Assembly (NCBI GenBank): GCA_913055875.1
Contig: CAJXJY010000010.1
Span: 62,001 to 126,000 of the forward strand
Source: an uncultured Altererythrobacter sp.
GTDB taxonomy: Bacteria > Pseudomonadota > Alphaproteobacteria > Sphingomonadales > Sphingomonadaceae
Reading direction: 5' to 3'
DNA: 64,000 nt
Position 1 is the stretch's first letter; the number at the start of each line of letters is the position of its first letter. Under the pieces are notes generated by a model, which saw only the letters and a program-made list of their open reading frames with translations, made no database searches and was not told the origin of the DNA. The position numbers were made by a program, and so were the translations under genes. Positions 52,935 through 61,561 of the stretch are shown here, in pieces.

Positions 52935-53345
52935 TCAGGGCAGCAAGGCGTGCACCAGCCCCATCGCGATATAGAACAGCAGCCAATACGCCGCGTCGAT
53001 GAAGAACAGCGCCTTCGACTTCTGCGAGAACAGGTAGTTCGTCCCGATCGCCGGCACAATGAAGCCGAGCGCAACGCCGAACGCGGTCAGCACCTTGACC
53101 GTCACCGACAAGTCCTGCGCGTAGGTGGCGAAGGTATGCGCCAGCGTCCAGCTCGCCAGCAGCGAGAAGGCGAAGGCACCGCCGTAGATCAGGCCCTTGC
53201 TGCCCTGGTTGAGCTGCTCCTCGGTCAGTCCGACCGCGCCCATCCACTTCTTGCCCATGACCGGCCCGTACCAGATCCCGCCGACGATAAAGCCGGTCGC
53301 CGCAGCCAGCACCACCGCCAGCCAGTTCACATCGAAGATATTCAT
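52935..53345 (-). CDS. DUF1761 family membrane protein
   Basis: 136 residues from the ATG giving [20 protein letters not shown]. Four hydrophobic segments and the family block [20 protein letters not shown] identify DUF1761. Its function is not known. It diverges from rimO, with 79 nt between the starts. Confidence 0.85.
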   Translation of the reverse strand: MNIFDVNWLAVVLAAATGFIVGGIWYGPVMGKKWMGAVGLTEEQLNQGSKGLIYGGAFAFSLLASWTLAHTFATYAQDLSVTVKVLTAFGVALGFIVPAIGTNYLFSQKSKALFFIDAAYWLLFYIAMGLVHALLP

Positions 53346-53424
53346 CCCGAAGATCCTCCCCGAAAGCGGCCCTGCCCACGAAACTAGCGCAAATCGCGCC
53401 GCGGGTGTAGAGGCGCGCGCAATC

Positions 53425-54804
53425 ATGAGTACCACCACTACCCTTCCCGACCCGAAGAAGGTCGGCATGGTCTCGCTCGGCTGCCCCAAGGCGCTGGTTG
53501 ATTCCGAGCGCATCCTCACCCGGCTGCGCGCCGACGGATACGCGATGAGCCCCGACTATGCCGGCGCCGACGTGGTGCTGGTCAACACCTGCGGCTTCCT
53601 CGACTCCGCCAAGGAGGAAAGCCTCGCCGCGATCGGCGAGGCGCTGGCCGAAAACGGCCGCGTGATCGTGACCGGCTGCATGGGCGAGGACGCCGAATCG
53701 ATCCGCCGCGTCCATCCGCAGGTCCTCGCGGTCACGGGGGCGCACCAATACGAGGCAGTGGTCGAGGAAGTGCACCGCGCCGCGCCGCCCTCGCAGGGCC
53801 CGTTCGTCGACCTGATCCCGCAGCCCTCCGAAGCGGACATCAAGCTCACCCCGCGCCATTACAGCTATCTCAAGATCAGCGAAGGCTGCAATCACTCCTG
53901 CGCCTTCTGCATCATCCCGCAGCTGCGCGGGAAGCTCGCCAGCCGCCGCATCGACGCGGTGCTGCGCGAGGCGGAGAAGCTGGTCGCGGCGGGCACGCGC
54001 GAACTGCTCGTGATCAGCCAGGACACCAGCGCCTACGGCGTCGACACGCGGCACGAGAGCCGCGCGTGGAAGGGCCACCCGGTCCGCACGCACATGACCG
54101 ACCTCGCCCGCGAACTCGGTCAATTGCGCACCCCTGAAGGCACCCCGCCCTGGGTCCGCCTCCACTACGTCTACCCCTATCCGCATGTCGACGCGGTGAT
54201 CCCGCTGATGGCCGAGGGGCTGCTGACGCCCTATCTCGACATCCCGTTCCAGCACGCCTCGCCCAGGGTGCTGAAAGCGATGAAGCGGCCCGCCAACGAA
54301 GCGAAGGTTCTCGACCGGCTCAAGGCCTGGCGCGAAATCTGCCCCGAGATCGCGATCCGTTCGAGCTTCGTGGTCGGCTTCCCCGGCGAGACCGAGGAGG
54401 ACTTCGCCTATTTGCTCGACTGGCTCGAACAGGCGCAGCTCGACCGGGTCGGCGCGTTTCGCTTCGAGCCGGTCGCGGGCGCGGCGGCCAACACCTTGCC
54501 CGACCCGGTGCCGGAGAGCCTCAAAGAAGAGCGCTACGCCCGGTTGATGGAAGTGACCGAACGGATCAGCGCCGCCAAGCTCGCGGCGAAAGTCGGCACG
54601 CGCCTGCCGGTGATTGTCGACGAGGTCGGCGAGCCCGATGCGGACGGCGATATCGGCGCCACCGGCCGCAGCCGGGCCGACGCGCCCGAAATCGACGGGC
54701 AGGTGTTTCTGCGCAACGTGCCGGCGACGCTGGCGCCGGGCGATATCGTCGAGGTGCTGGTCGAGGATGCCGACGCGCACGATCTGTTCGGCGCCCTCAC
54801 GTAG
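53425..54804 (+). CDS. rimO: ribosomal protein S12 methylthiotransferase
   Basis: 459 residues from ATG 53425. The N-terminal UPF0004 domain ([38 protein letters not shown]) holds three cluster Cys. The radical-SAM core has [19 protein letters not shown] (C-x3-C-x2-C) and the C-terminal TRAM domain starts near 395. The block [10 protein letters not shown] together with [14 protein letters not shown] distinguishes RimO from MiaB. It methylthiolates an Asp in ribosomal protein S12 using SAM and a 4Fe-4S cluster. Confidence 0.95.
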   Translation: MSTTTTLPDPKKVGMVSLGCPKALVDSERILTRLRADGYAMSPDYAGADVVLVNTCGFLDSAKEESLAAIGEALAENGRVIVTGCMGEDAESIRRVHPQVLAVTGAHQYEAVVEEVHRAAPPSQGPFVDLIPQPSEADIKLTPRHYSYLKISEGCNHSCAFCIIPQLRGKLASRRIDAVLREAEKLVAAGTRELLVISQDTSAYGVDTRHESRAWKGHPVRTHMTDLARELGQLRTPEGTPPWVRLHYVYPYPHVDAVIPLMAEGLLTPYLDIPFQHASPRVLKAMKRPANEAKVLDRLKAWREICPEIAIRSSFVVGFPGETEEDFAYLLDWLEQAQLDRVGAFRFEPVAGAAANTLPDPVPESLKEERYARLMEVTERISAAKLAAKVGTRLPVIVDEVGEPDADGDIGATGRSRADAPEIDGQVFLRNVPATLAPGDIVEVLVEDADAHDLFGALT

Positions 54805-55171
54805 CGCAGCGGTAGGGCAGACACTCAAGCGATTCGTTCAGCTTGACCGCCCGGGTCCTGAACGCGCGGGGAGTTAGTTGATGTAATACATTCGGCGGAG
54901 CGGTTCTTGAACGAACCGTCCATAGGGGGTGGGGATCGACGCGGAGAAAGAGCCTGCGCTCCGGATGAGGGAGAGCGGGGCGAAGCTAGCAAGCGCGGCG
55001 CATGTAGGAAAATCATTTGTTTGCCGCGCGATTCAGGGGGCCGTCGATACGGCGGAACGAAAGCGTCGGATGCAAGCGGCTGTGGAACGTCCAAATTCGT
55101 TCATATTATGTTCTTGCGCGCTGGGAAGAATTTTGGCATGCCGCCAGAAATCGGCCCAGAGGTGGATCACG
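54805..55171. other. 367-nt gap before the restriction-modification operon
   Basis: It contains the inverted repeat CGGTTC-TTGAAC-GAACCG (54901-54918), which could be the rimO terminator stem or an operator for the downstream operon. The frame upstream of dcm is open from 54929 but the added 81 residues look non-coding. No RNA gene seen. Confidence 0.5.
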
Positions 55172-56407
55172 ATGGACCTGTCTTTCACGGAATTGCGGCA
55201 ACTGGTCGGGCTGTCTGTCGAAGAGGCGGCGGACGAACTTGGCTACTGCCCGAGCACTGTCTACCGGTGGGAACGCGGCGAAACGGCGCCGAAAGCTTCG
55301 GTTTACCGGGCGTTGGAGGTACTGGCACGTTTCGATGCCAAGCCCCCGCTGATTGAATCCGACAGCGATCTGCATTTTCGCTTCATCGATCTCTTTGCCG
55401 GGATTGGCGGCCTCAGGATCGGCTTTCAGGGGATTGGTGGGCATTGCGTTTTCACGTCGGAGTGGGACAGGTTCGCACAGGAAACCTACCGCCATAATTT
55501 CCGCGACAATCATAAGCTTCACGGTGACGTACGCGACTATTCGGAAGAACCCGAACTCATTCCCGAGCACGATGTATTGCTGGCTGGATTTCCCTGCCAG
55601 CCGTTCTCGATTGCAGGGGTTTCGAAGAAGAATGCATTAGGCCGGCCACATGGCTTTTTGTGCGACACTCAAGGAACGCTGTTTTTCGACACGGCGCAGA
55701 TCATTGCGCATCATAAACCAGCCGCCTTCGTCCTCGAAAACGTCAAGAATTTGGAAGGACATGATGGAGGACGAACGTTTTCTACGATCATGAACGTCCT
55801 TCGCAATGAACTTGGCTATCACGTTCAGTCGCGAGTGATAAATTCTGCCTCTTGGGTGCCACAGAAGCGCGAGCGGATTTTTATTGTCGGATTTCGGGAA
55901 CCCAACGGTTTCAGGCTGGACGATCTCGAACTTCCTCCAGTCGAGAAAGGACCGAGGCTGCGCAGCATTCTCGAACCCAATGAATCGGTCGATACGAAAT
56001 ACACTCTCACGCCGCGCCTCTGGAAGTATCTTCAGGACTATCGAAAAAAGCATGAGGCCAAGGGCAATGGCTTCGGATACAGCCTGTTTGGTCCTGACGA
56101 CGTCGCCAGGACGCTGTCCGCGCGCTACTACAAGGATGGTTCCGAAATTCTCATCGAACAGCGTGGTAGTCGCCCCAGGCGTCTGACCCCCCTTGAATGC
56201 GCGCGATTGATGGGATTCGAGCGTGGCGATAGAAATTGGTCGATTCCGGTGTCGGATACACAGGCCTACCGGCAATTCGGCAACGCTGTGGTTGTGCCCG
56301 TCGTCGAGTTTCTGGCAACCGCCATAAAACCATATCTTGCCGAAGCACTTGCTGGAGCCAACGGGCGACAGCAATGCGAAACGGAAAGGCTTGTAGCGGT
56401 TGGCTGA
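55172..56407 (+). CDS. dcm: DNA (cytosine-5-)-methyltransferase with N-terminal HTH, EcoRII/Dcm type
   Basis: 411 residues from ATG 55172. The first 60 residues form an XRE-like HTH (ELRQLVGLSVEEAADELGYC then PSTVYRWERGE). The m5C catalytic motifs follow: motif I FIDLFAGIGGLRIGF, motif IV GFPCQPFSIAG with catalytic Cys, motif VI VLENVKNL, motif VIII VPQKRERIFIVGF, and motif X YRQFGNAVVVPVV. A restriction enzyme of the EcoRII type downstream suggests recognition of CCWGG or a related site. The HTH suggests autoregulation as known for M.EcoRII/M.SsoII-type enzymes. Composition is less GC-rich than the flanks. Confidence 0.93.
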   Translation: MDLSFTELRQLVGLSVEEAADELGYCPSTVYRWERGETAPKASVYRALEVLARFDAKPPLIESDSDLHFRFIDLFAGIGGLRIGFQGIGGHCVFTSEWDRFAQETYRHNFRDNHKLHGDVRDYSEEPELIPEHDVLLAGFPCQPFSIAGVSKKNALGRPHGFLCDTQGTLFFDTAQIIAHHKPAAFVLENVKNLEGHDGGRTFSTIMNVLRNELGYHVQSRVINSASWVPQKRERIFIVGFREPNGFRLDDLELPPVEKGPRLRSILEPNESVDTKYTLTPRLWKYLQDYRKKHEAKGNGFGYSLFGPDDVARTLSARYYKDGSEILIEQRGSRPRRLTPLECARLMGFERGDRNWSIPVSDTQAYRQFGNAVVVPVVEFLATAIKPYLAEALAGANGRQQCETERLVAVG

Positions 56408-56840
56408 CGTCGTCTCACCGCATGTACGCAGCCGCATGATGGCTGGCATCCGGTCAAAAAACACAAAGCCTGAATTGCTGATGCGAAAGGCCCTGCACAG
56501 GCTTGGATTCCGCTACAGGTTGCACGACCACAAGCTGCCGGGAAAGCCTGATCTCGTTTTTCCGAAATATGGATCAGTACTTTTTGTAAACGGGTGCTTC
56601 TGGCACGGCCATGACTGTCATCTGTTCAAGATGCCAAAAACACGAACGGATTTCTGGCGAAACAAGATAGAGACCAACCGCAGGCGCGATGCAACGGTTC
56701 GGGCCCAACTTGACAGACTTGGCATCAGACATCGAACGATCTGGGAATGTGATCTGAAGAATCGCGACATAGACCACATCGACAGAATAGTTCACGATTG
56801 CGCGAACTGGATCGAACAGGGAAGGAACCCACAGAGGTGA
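56400..56840 (+). CDS. vsr: very short patch repair endonuclease
   Basis: 146 residues starting at TTG 56400, overlapping the dcm end by 8 nt. Family blocks: SRMMAGIRSKNTKPELLMRK, YRLHDHKLPGKPDLVFPKYG (catalytic Asp), FVNGCFWHGHDCHLFKMPKT (zinc/catalytic His residues) and FWRNKIETNRRRD. Vsr nicks next to T:G mismatches that arise from deamination of 5-methylcytosine, protecting the Dcm-type target sites. Confidence 0.94.
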   Translation: MADVVSPHVRSRMMAGIRSKNTKPELLMRKALHRLGFRYRLHDHKLPGKPDLVFPKYGSVLFVNGCFWHGHDCHLFKMPKTRTDFWRNKIETNRRRDATVRAQLDRLGIRHRTIWECDLKNRDIDHIDRIVHDCANWIEQGRNPQR

Positions 56841-58057
56841 AACGCGGACACCTTTCCCAGTATTTTTCCGGTGTTGTGGCCAAGCGTCTGAGCGCAGTTG
56901 AGGCAAACCCGCAAACTTCCAATCAGCACGAATTCAACGGCTCGGCCGAGTTGAGGCGCCTTCTGGGTGAACAGGATAGAAAAAACATTCCCGCTCGCTT
57001 TCTGTGGATCGACGAGGAGCAGTCTTCCTCGGAAGCCGAAGAAGGCTTGCTGTCATGGTATGACGCCCGTCGTGCGCACCCGACCAGAACCGAATACCGC
57101 CTGTATTACCAGGGCAACACCATAACCAGCCTGATGCAGGAGGGAGATTCTTTCTTCCTCGCCACACTCAAGGACGGTTCCGGTCTGGTCGTGGTCACGC
57201 CCAGCGACGGCACCATGTACAACCAGCTCGTCTGGCTGTTCGGCATCGAACCCGACCCGCAACTCTCTTTCAGTTACGCGCCGGTGGAGGGCCGTCACGA
57301 TGCCGAACTCGATTTCACGGCGCGGACGGTCCTCGAAGCGCTTGGCATCGAGCCCGACGAACCCGAAGCGGACACGATCGACACGCTTATCGAGCCGTTC
57401 GGTGCGGACATACCGAAACCTGCGGTTTTGTCGGAACTGGCACGGTCGTCAATCGGCCACGATCTGGCCACCAGCGATCCGGATTCTGCCCTGCTGCTGT
57501 GGATGGAACGCGAACACCGGCTCTTTCGCCGGATCGAGCGGAAGCTGATTGCCGAACGGATCGCTTCGGGTTTCGGTGCGGAGGGTGCCGAGGATGTCGA
57601 CGGATTTATCAGTTTTTCACTGAGCGTGCAGAATCGTCGCAAGGCGCGCGCAGGGCTGGCGCTGGAAAGCCATATCGAAGCCCTGCTGCAAGCCAATCGG
57701 GTGCACTACACGCGCGGCGCGATAACCGAGAACGGCAACAGGCCGGATTTTCTCTTTCCGGGGATCGAGCAGTATCACGATCCGGGGTTTGCCGATTCCG
57801 CCCTTTTCATGCTTGGTGCGAAATCCACGCTCAAGGAGCGCTGGCGGCAGGTCCTGTCGGAAGCGGAGCGGATCGAGCGAAAGCACCTGCTGACGCTGGA
57901 GCCGGGTATCTCGGAGGCACAGACCGGTGAAATGGAGGCCAAATCGCTTCAGCTCGTGCTTCCGAGGGAACTGCACCGGACCTACAAACCTGTCCAGCAA
58001 GACTGGCTGATGGATGTTGCCGGGTTCTTGAACCTGCTCGAAAGATCAGCAAGTTGA
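56837..58057 (+). CDS. type II restriction endonuclease, EcoRII-like
   Basis: 406 residues from GTG 56837, which overlaps the vsr stop (GTGA) and has AAGGAA upstream. The N-terminal DNA-effector domain (about 1-175: RHLSQ-type start GHLSQYFSGVVAKRLSAVEA, RTEYRLYY) precedes the EcoRII C-terminal catalytic domain (about 230-400: RKARAGLALESHIEALL, RPDFLFPG, LGAKSTLKERWRQVL, ERKHLLTLEPGIS). The catalytic PD...(K) arrangement is RPDFLFPG plus GAKST. It cleaves unmethylated target sites, with methylation supplied by dcm in the same operon. Confidence 0.92.
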   Translation: MKRGHLSQYFSGVVAKRLSAVEANPQTSNQHEFNGSAELRRLLGEQDRKNIPARFLWIDEEQSSSEAEEGLLSWYDARRAHPTRTEYRLYYQGNTITSLMQEGDSFFLATLKDGSGLVVVTPSDGTMYNQLVWLFGIEPDPQLSFSYAPVEGRHDAELDFTARTVLEALGIEPDEPEADTIDTLIEPFGADIPKPAVLSELARSSIGHDLATSDPDSALLLWMEREHRLFRRIERKLIAERIASGFGAEGAEDVDGFISFSLSVQNRRKARAGLALESHIEALLQANRVHYTRGAITENGNRPDFLFPGIEQYHDPGFADSALFMLGAKSTLKERWRQVLSEAERIERKHLLTLEPGISEAQTGEMEAKSLQLVLPRELHRTYKPVQQDWLMDVAGFLNLLERSAS

Positions 58058-58064
58058 CTGCACC

Positions 58065-58481
58065 ATGCCCCACCGCACCACCACCCTCGCCTTCGACACC
58101 GCCGGCCCCGGACTCACCGAGATCACGCGCGAGGTCGCCGAGTGGATCACCGCCACCGGCATCGACACCGGCCTGCTCACCGCGCTGTGCCGTCACACCT
58201 CGGCCTCGCTCACGATCAACGAGAACGCCGCCCCCGCAGTGCGGCGCGATATGGTGAAATGGCTCGACCGCGTCGCGCCCGAGGGGCCGCAGTACGAGCA
58301 CGACAGCGAAGGACCCGACGATATGCCCGCGCATCTCAAATCCGCGCTCACCGGCGTATCGCTGTCGGTCCCGGTCGAAAACGGCGCGATGATGCTCGGC
58401 ACGTGGCAGGGCGTGTTCCTGGTCGAACACCGCGCGCGGCCCCATCGGCGGGAGGTCGCGCTGCATCTGGCGGGGGCGTGA
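58065..58481 (+). CDS. yjbQ: YjbQ/UPF0047 family protein
   Basis: 138 residues with the full family pattern: GLLTALCRHTSASLTINENA, a central EGPDDMPAHLKSALTGVSLS segment, and GTWQGVFLVEHR-RPHRREV near the end. The family has weak thiamine-phosphate-synthase activity in vitro and is widely conserved. It lies 7 nt after the restriction gene, probably the original neighbour of rimO before the operon inserted. Confidence 0.93.
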   Translation: MPHRTTTLAFDTAGPGLTEITREVAEWITATGIDTGLLTALCRHTSASLTINENAAPAVRRDMVKWLDRVAPEGPQYEHDSEGPDDMPAHLKSALTGVSLSVPVENGAMMLGTWQGVFLVEHRARPHRREVALHLAGA

Positions 58482-58504
58482 CGCTTTCCGGGTAGTCGCG
58501 CGAC

Positions 58505-58606
58505 AATCCCCCTCCCTCGAGGGAGGGGTTAGGGGTGGGTGTACGGCGCCGGCCACGGCTGCCGAACCCCCACCCCCTGCCCCCCCCCCAGGGGGGGGGG
58601 GGGGGG
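58505..58606. repeat. palindromic repeat with C10/G16 homopolymer tracts
   Basis: The perfect palindrome CCCCTCCCTC/GAGGGAGGGG (58509-58528) is followed by GGGGTGGG (58532-58539), complementary to CCCCACCCC (58568-58576), then a run of ten C (58580-58589), one A and a run of 16 G (58591-58606). It resembles stacked REP-like hairpins. The G run ends 45 nt before the preferred transglutaminase start. Such long homopolymers are also prone to assembly error. Confidence 0.75.
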
Positions 58607-58651
58607 AGAATGTCTCGAAACATTCCGTTCGGTTCCGCGTTCGAAACGCAT

Positions 58652-59461
58652 ATGGCCATTTCCATCGACCTGAGCTTCGCCTTCCGCATGGAGCGCGTCA
58701 CCGACGTGCTGCTCCAGTTCGAAGCCGCGGTAATCCCCGAGCAGAAGCTGCTCGAAACCGACACCTGGGCGACCAGGGGCGAGCATTTCGCGCGCATCCC
58801 GGCGCAGGACGATATCGGCGAGCGCGTGTGGGTGCGCGCCGAGGGGCGCTACGATGTCAGCTACAAGGCCAAGGTCGAGGTGAACCGGCTGCTGACCGAA
58901 ATCGATCCGCTCGAACGGCTCGATCCGCACGACCTGCCGGGCGAGGCGGTGCAATACCTGTTCGACAGCCGCTATTGCCCCGCCGACCGCTTCCAGTCCT
59001 TCGTCGAGGCCGAATTCGGCGGCTGCGACGGCGGCGCGCGGATCGTCGCGATGCACGACTGGATCGCCGACAATTTCACTTACGCGCCGGGAAGCAGCAG
59101 TTCGGTCACCACCGGGCTCGACAGCTTCATCGAACGGCGCGGTATCTGCCGCGACTACGCGCATGTGATGGTCATGCTGGCGCGCGCGAGCGGCATTCCG
59201 GCGCGCTTCGTCAGCTGCTTCGCCCCGGGCGTGACCCCGCCCGATTTTCACGCCGTCGCCGAAGTGTTCCTGAGCGATCCGACCACGCCCACGGGCTCGG
59301 CACCCGGCGGGGCGTGGTACCTGGTCGACGCCACCGGCATGGCACAGGCCGACAATATCGTGAAGATCGGCGTCGGCCGCGACGCCGCCGATGTGAGCTT
59401 CATGACCAGCTTCGGGGAAACCGAATTTCTCGAGAAAAATGTCTCGGTGAGCGAGGGTTAG
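58652..59461 (+). CDS. transglutaminase-like cysteine protease family protein
   Basis: 269 residues from ATG 58652; ATG 58610 would add 14 residues encoded directly after the G16 tract and is less likely. Transglutaminase core: Cys in ERRGICRDYAHVMVMLARA, His in DFHAVAEVFL, Asp in YLVDATGMAQ. The N-terminal part (DLSFAFRMERVTDVLLQFEA) is the beta-sandwich typical of the bacterial transglutaminase-like family. Probably a cytoplasmic or cell-associated peptidase/amidase; substrate unknown. Possible length variation of the G16 tract upstream could alter its expression. Confidence 0.87.
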   Translation: MAISIDLSFAFRMERVTDVLLQFEAAVIPEQKLLETDTWATRGEHFARIPAQDDIGERVWVRAEGRYDVSYKAKVEVNRLLTEIDPLERLDPHDLPGEAVQYLFDSRYCPADRFQSFVEAEFGGCDGGARIVAMHDWIADNFTYAPGSSSSVTTGLDSFIERRGICRDYAHVMVMLARASGIPARFVSCFAPGVTPPDFHAVAEVFLSDPTTPTGSAPGGAWYLVDATGMAQADNIVKIGVGRDAADVSFMTSFGETEFLEKNVSVSEG

Positions 59462-59543
59462 GGGTTCTTGTTTTTCGGCGGTGATTTTGTTTTCCGGCGG
59501 CGAGTAGGCCTGTCGCTAGGTGGCAGTCGTCTGACCGCCGGGT

Positions 59544-59626
59544 GCGGCACCGGCCCACTCCCCCACCCTTCCACCCTTAGGTTACTAAAGTCGGGGTGGA
59601 AGGGTGGGGGAGTGGGCCGGTGCCGC
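59544..59626. repeat. 83-nt hairpin repeat, copy 2
   Basis: A perfect 33-bp stem (59544-59576 with 59594-59626) around a 17-nt loop TTAGGTTACTAAAGTCG; within the loop TTAG can pair with CTAA. The stem differs from copy 1 at paired positions with compensating changes. A second, unrelated hairpin GGGCTGGAC-GGAG-GTCCAGCCC (about 59629-59650) follows at once. The element fills the space between the transglutaminase and the L,D-transpeptidase genes. Confidence 0.88.
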
Positions 59627-59835
59627 AAGGGCTGGACGGAGGTCCAGCCCGCACGCAACTAAAGACTCGGAGCTGGAACAGCCCCGGCGGTCCGACGATT
59701 GCCAAGCAGCGACAGGCCCCGTCACCGCCGGAATACCGACTCCCCCATTAACCTTTTGCACTCGCCCGTCTCGCTATGGGACCGGGTCGTACGACGCGCT
59801 GGCGCGCAAGGGCGAACGGGAGCACAAGGACCGGC

Positions 59836-60558
59836 ATGAACCCGATGCTCAAATGGATTGGCGGAGCGACCGGCGCGGTGGTGCTGGCGCTCGGCGCGGC
59901 GACGATGGCCGGCGGCTGGATGACCGATCGCGAGAGCGCCTCGACCGATGCGCCGTCGCTCGAAGAGGCGATTCCGGTCGACGAGACCGCCTTCGCCGAG
60001 ATCGAAAACGCCGGCGAAACCGTACCGGCGGACGCGCAGGACGAAGCCGGGGCTGCGGTGCAGGATCCGGCCGCAGAGCCCGCCCCCGCCACTGCGGCCT
60101 TCAACGTCAAGCGCATCCTGAAGATAGACGGGCCGATCCGCTACGGCGACTGGTACTGGGACACCGACGGCGTGCCCGAGGGGCCGCTGGTCATCACTGT
60201 CGATCTCGACGCGCGGGTGATCTCGGTGTTCCGCGACGGCTACGAGATCGGCGCCGCCGCTGCGATGCTCGGCACCGACGAGCACCCGACCCCGCTCGGC
60301 ACCTTCCCGATCCTGCGCAAGCAGCGGCACAACGTGTCGGAAAAATACAACAACGCCCCGATGCCGTGGAGCATGTTCCTGACCGCCGACGGCATCGCCA
60401 TCCATGGCGGCAGCCAGGTCGAGAACGGCTATGCCAGCCACGGCTGCATCGCCATCCCCGACGAGCTCGCCAGCCGGCTGTTCGCGATCGCGAAGAAGGG
60501 CGACAAGGTCGTCATAACCCGCGGCGCGACCATGCAGATGGGCGACGCGATCCTCTGA
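59836..60558 (+). CDS. L,D-transpeptidase (YkuD family)
   Basis: 240 residues from ATG 59836 with AAGGA upstream. An N-terminal membrane anchor/signal (about 6-28, IGGATGAVVLALGAATMAGG), an Ala/Glu-rich linker (30-85), and the YkuD domain (about 110-240): VITVDLDARVISVFRDGYEI, TPLGTFPIL, and the catalytic HGG...SHGCIAIPDE with Cys. It forms or edits 3-3 peptidoglycan crosslinks or attaches lipoproteins in the periplasm. It converges tail-to-tail with tilS with no gap. Confidence 0.92.
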   Translation: MNPMLKWIGGATGAVVLALGAATMAGGWMTDRESASTDAPSLEEAIPVDETAFAEIENAGETVPADAQDEAGAAVQDPAAEPAPATAAFNVKRILKIDGPIRYGDWYWDTDGVPEGPLVITVDLDARVISVFRDGYEIGAAAAMLGTDEHPTPLGTFPILRKQRHNVSEKYNNAPMPWSMFLTADGIAIHGGSQVENGYASHGCIAIPDELASRLFAIAKKGDKVVITRGATMQMGDAIL

Positions 60559-61509
60559 TCAGCCGGAACTGCGCGGCGGCTCGCGTTCGAATTTCCACGA
60601 ATCCGATGTAACGGTGGGCGAGCGTTGCCGCCACGCACGACGCGCGATGACGCCGCCGAGCGTCGCGGTGCCGGTTTTCTCGAGACTTGCGATCATCCGC
60701 GCCACCGCCGACCCGCGCGGTTCGGCGCCGAATGTGCGCAGGATGTGCTCGACCACTGCGATCTGCACCACCTGCGGATGGCCGTAATCGAACCAGATCG
60801 CATCGTCCTCGCGGTGCACGAAGTCCCCAATCACCGAATCCCTGTAAACTTCCATCGCATGCTGCGCCTCGGCAAGATGCCGCGCGCTGCGCGCCATTGC
60901 CAGCGGATCGAGCCAGTCGGCATCGGCGATCGCCTTGCGGATGCGCACCCGGTCGAATGCGTCGTCTTCGTTAGAGGGGTCCTGCGCCGCCTCGATTCCC
61001 GCATCGGCGACGACCCGCGCCAATTCCCCGCGCCGCCAGCCCAGCAGCGGCCGCACCAGCGTGAATTCGCCGACCGGTTCGTCATAAACACCGAACCAGG
61101 TACTCGGCCGGACACCCGCAAGCCCCGACAGCCCGCTGCCGCGATTGAGCCGCATCAGCAGCGTTTCGGCCTGGTCGTCGGCATGATGCGCCGTGGCGAC
61201 GACCTCCACGCCCCGCTCCGCGAATGCGTGGCACAGGGCGGTATAGCGCGCCTCGCGCGCGCGGTCCTGCACATTGCCCTTGCCGACGGTCACCGCCAGC
61301 GTCCTGTGCTCGACGCCCAGCGACCGGCACAGCTCGGTGACGTCGCGCGCCTCCTGCGCGCTTTCGGGACGCAGGCCGTGATCGACCGTGGCGGCGAAAA
61401 TCCGCTCCGGCATCGCGGCATGGGCGAGCAGCAGCATCGCGACGCTGTCGGGCCCGCCGGAAACGGCAAGGCAGAGCGGGCCGTCGGCGGGGCTGTCGAC
61501 CGGCCACAC
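60559..61509 (-). CDS. tilS: tRNA(Ile)-lysidine synthase
   Basis: At least 316 residues. The N-type ATP pyrophosphatase P-loop is LAVSGGPDSVAML (about 13-25), followed by ATVDHGLRPESAQEA, HHADDQAETLLMRLNRGSG, and RPLLGWRRGEL. It modifies the CAU anticodon of tRNA-Ile2 to lysidine, changing its decoding to AUA. The GTG at 61509 leaves an unusually short N-terminus; the frame continues upstream with family-like DRELVERFRADLAA back to an ATT (61564-61566) that overlaps the ybgF stop, so the true start may be there. Confidence 0.93.
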   Translation of the reverse strand: MWPVDSPADGPLCLAVSGGPDSVAMLLLAHAAMPERIFAATVDHGLRPESAQEARDVTELCRSLGVEHRTLAVTVGKGNVQDRAREARYTALCHAFAERGVEVVATAHHADDQAETLLMRLNRGSGLSGLAGVRPSTWFGVYDEPVGEFTLVRPLLGWRRGELARVVADAGIEAAQDPSNEDDAFDRVRIRKAIADADWLDPLAMARSARHLAEAQHAMEVYRDSVIGDFVHREDDAIWFDYGHPQVVQIAVVEHILRTFGAEPRGSAVARMIASLEKTGTATLGGVIARRAWRQRSPTVTSDSWKFEREPPRSSG

Positions 61510-61561
61510 CGCTGCCAGATCGGCGCGAAAACGCTCTACGAGTTCCCGATCGGTCCGCGTA

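Noticed and set aside
54795-54870. A D-arm-like string (TAGCGCAGCGGTAGGGCA) suggesting a tRNA after rimO
   Set aside because: No acceptor stem pairs, no anticodon arm of correct spacing and no T-arm (TTCGANTC-type) follow; part of it is the end of rimO.
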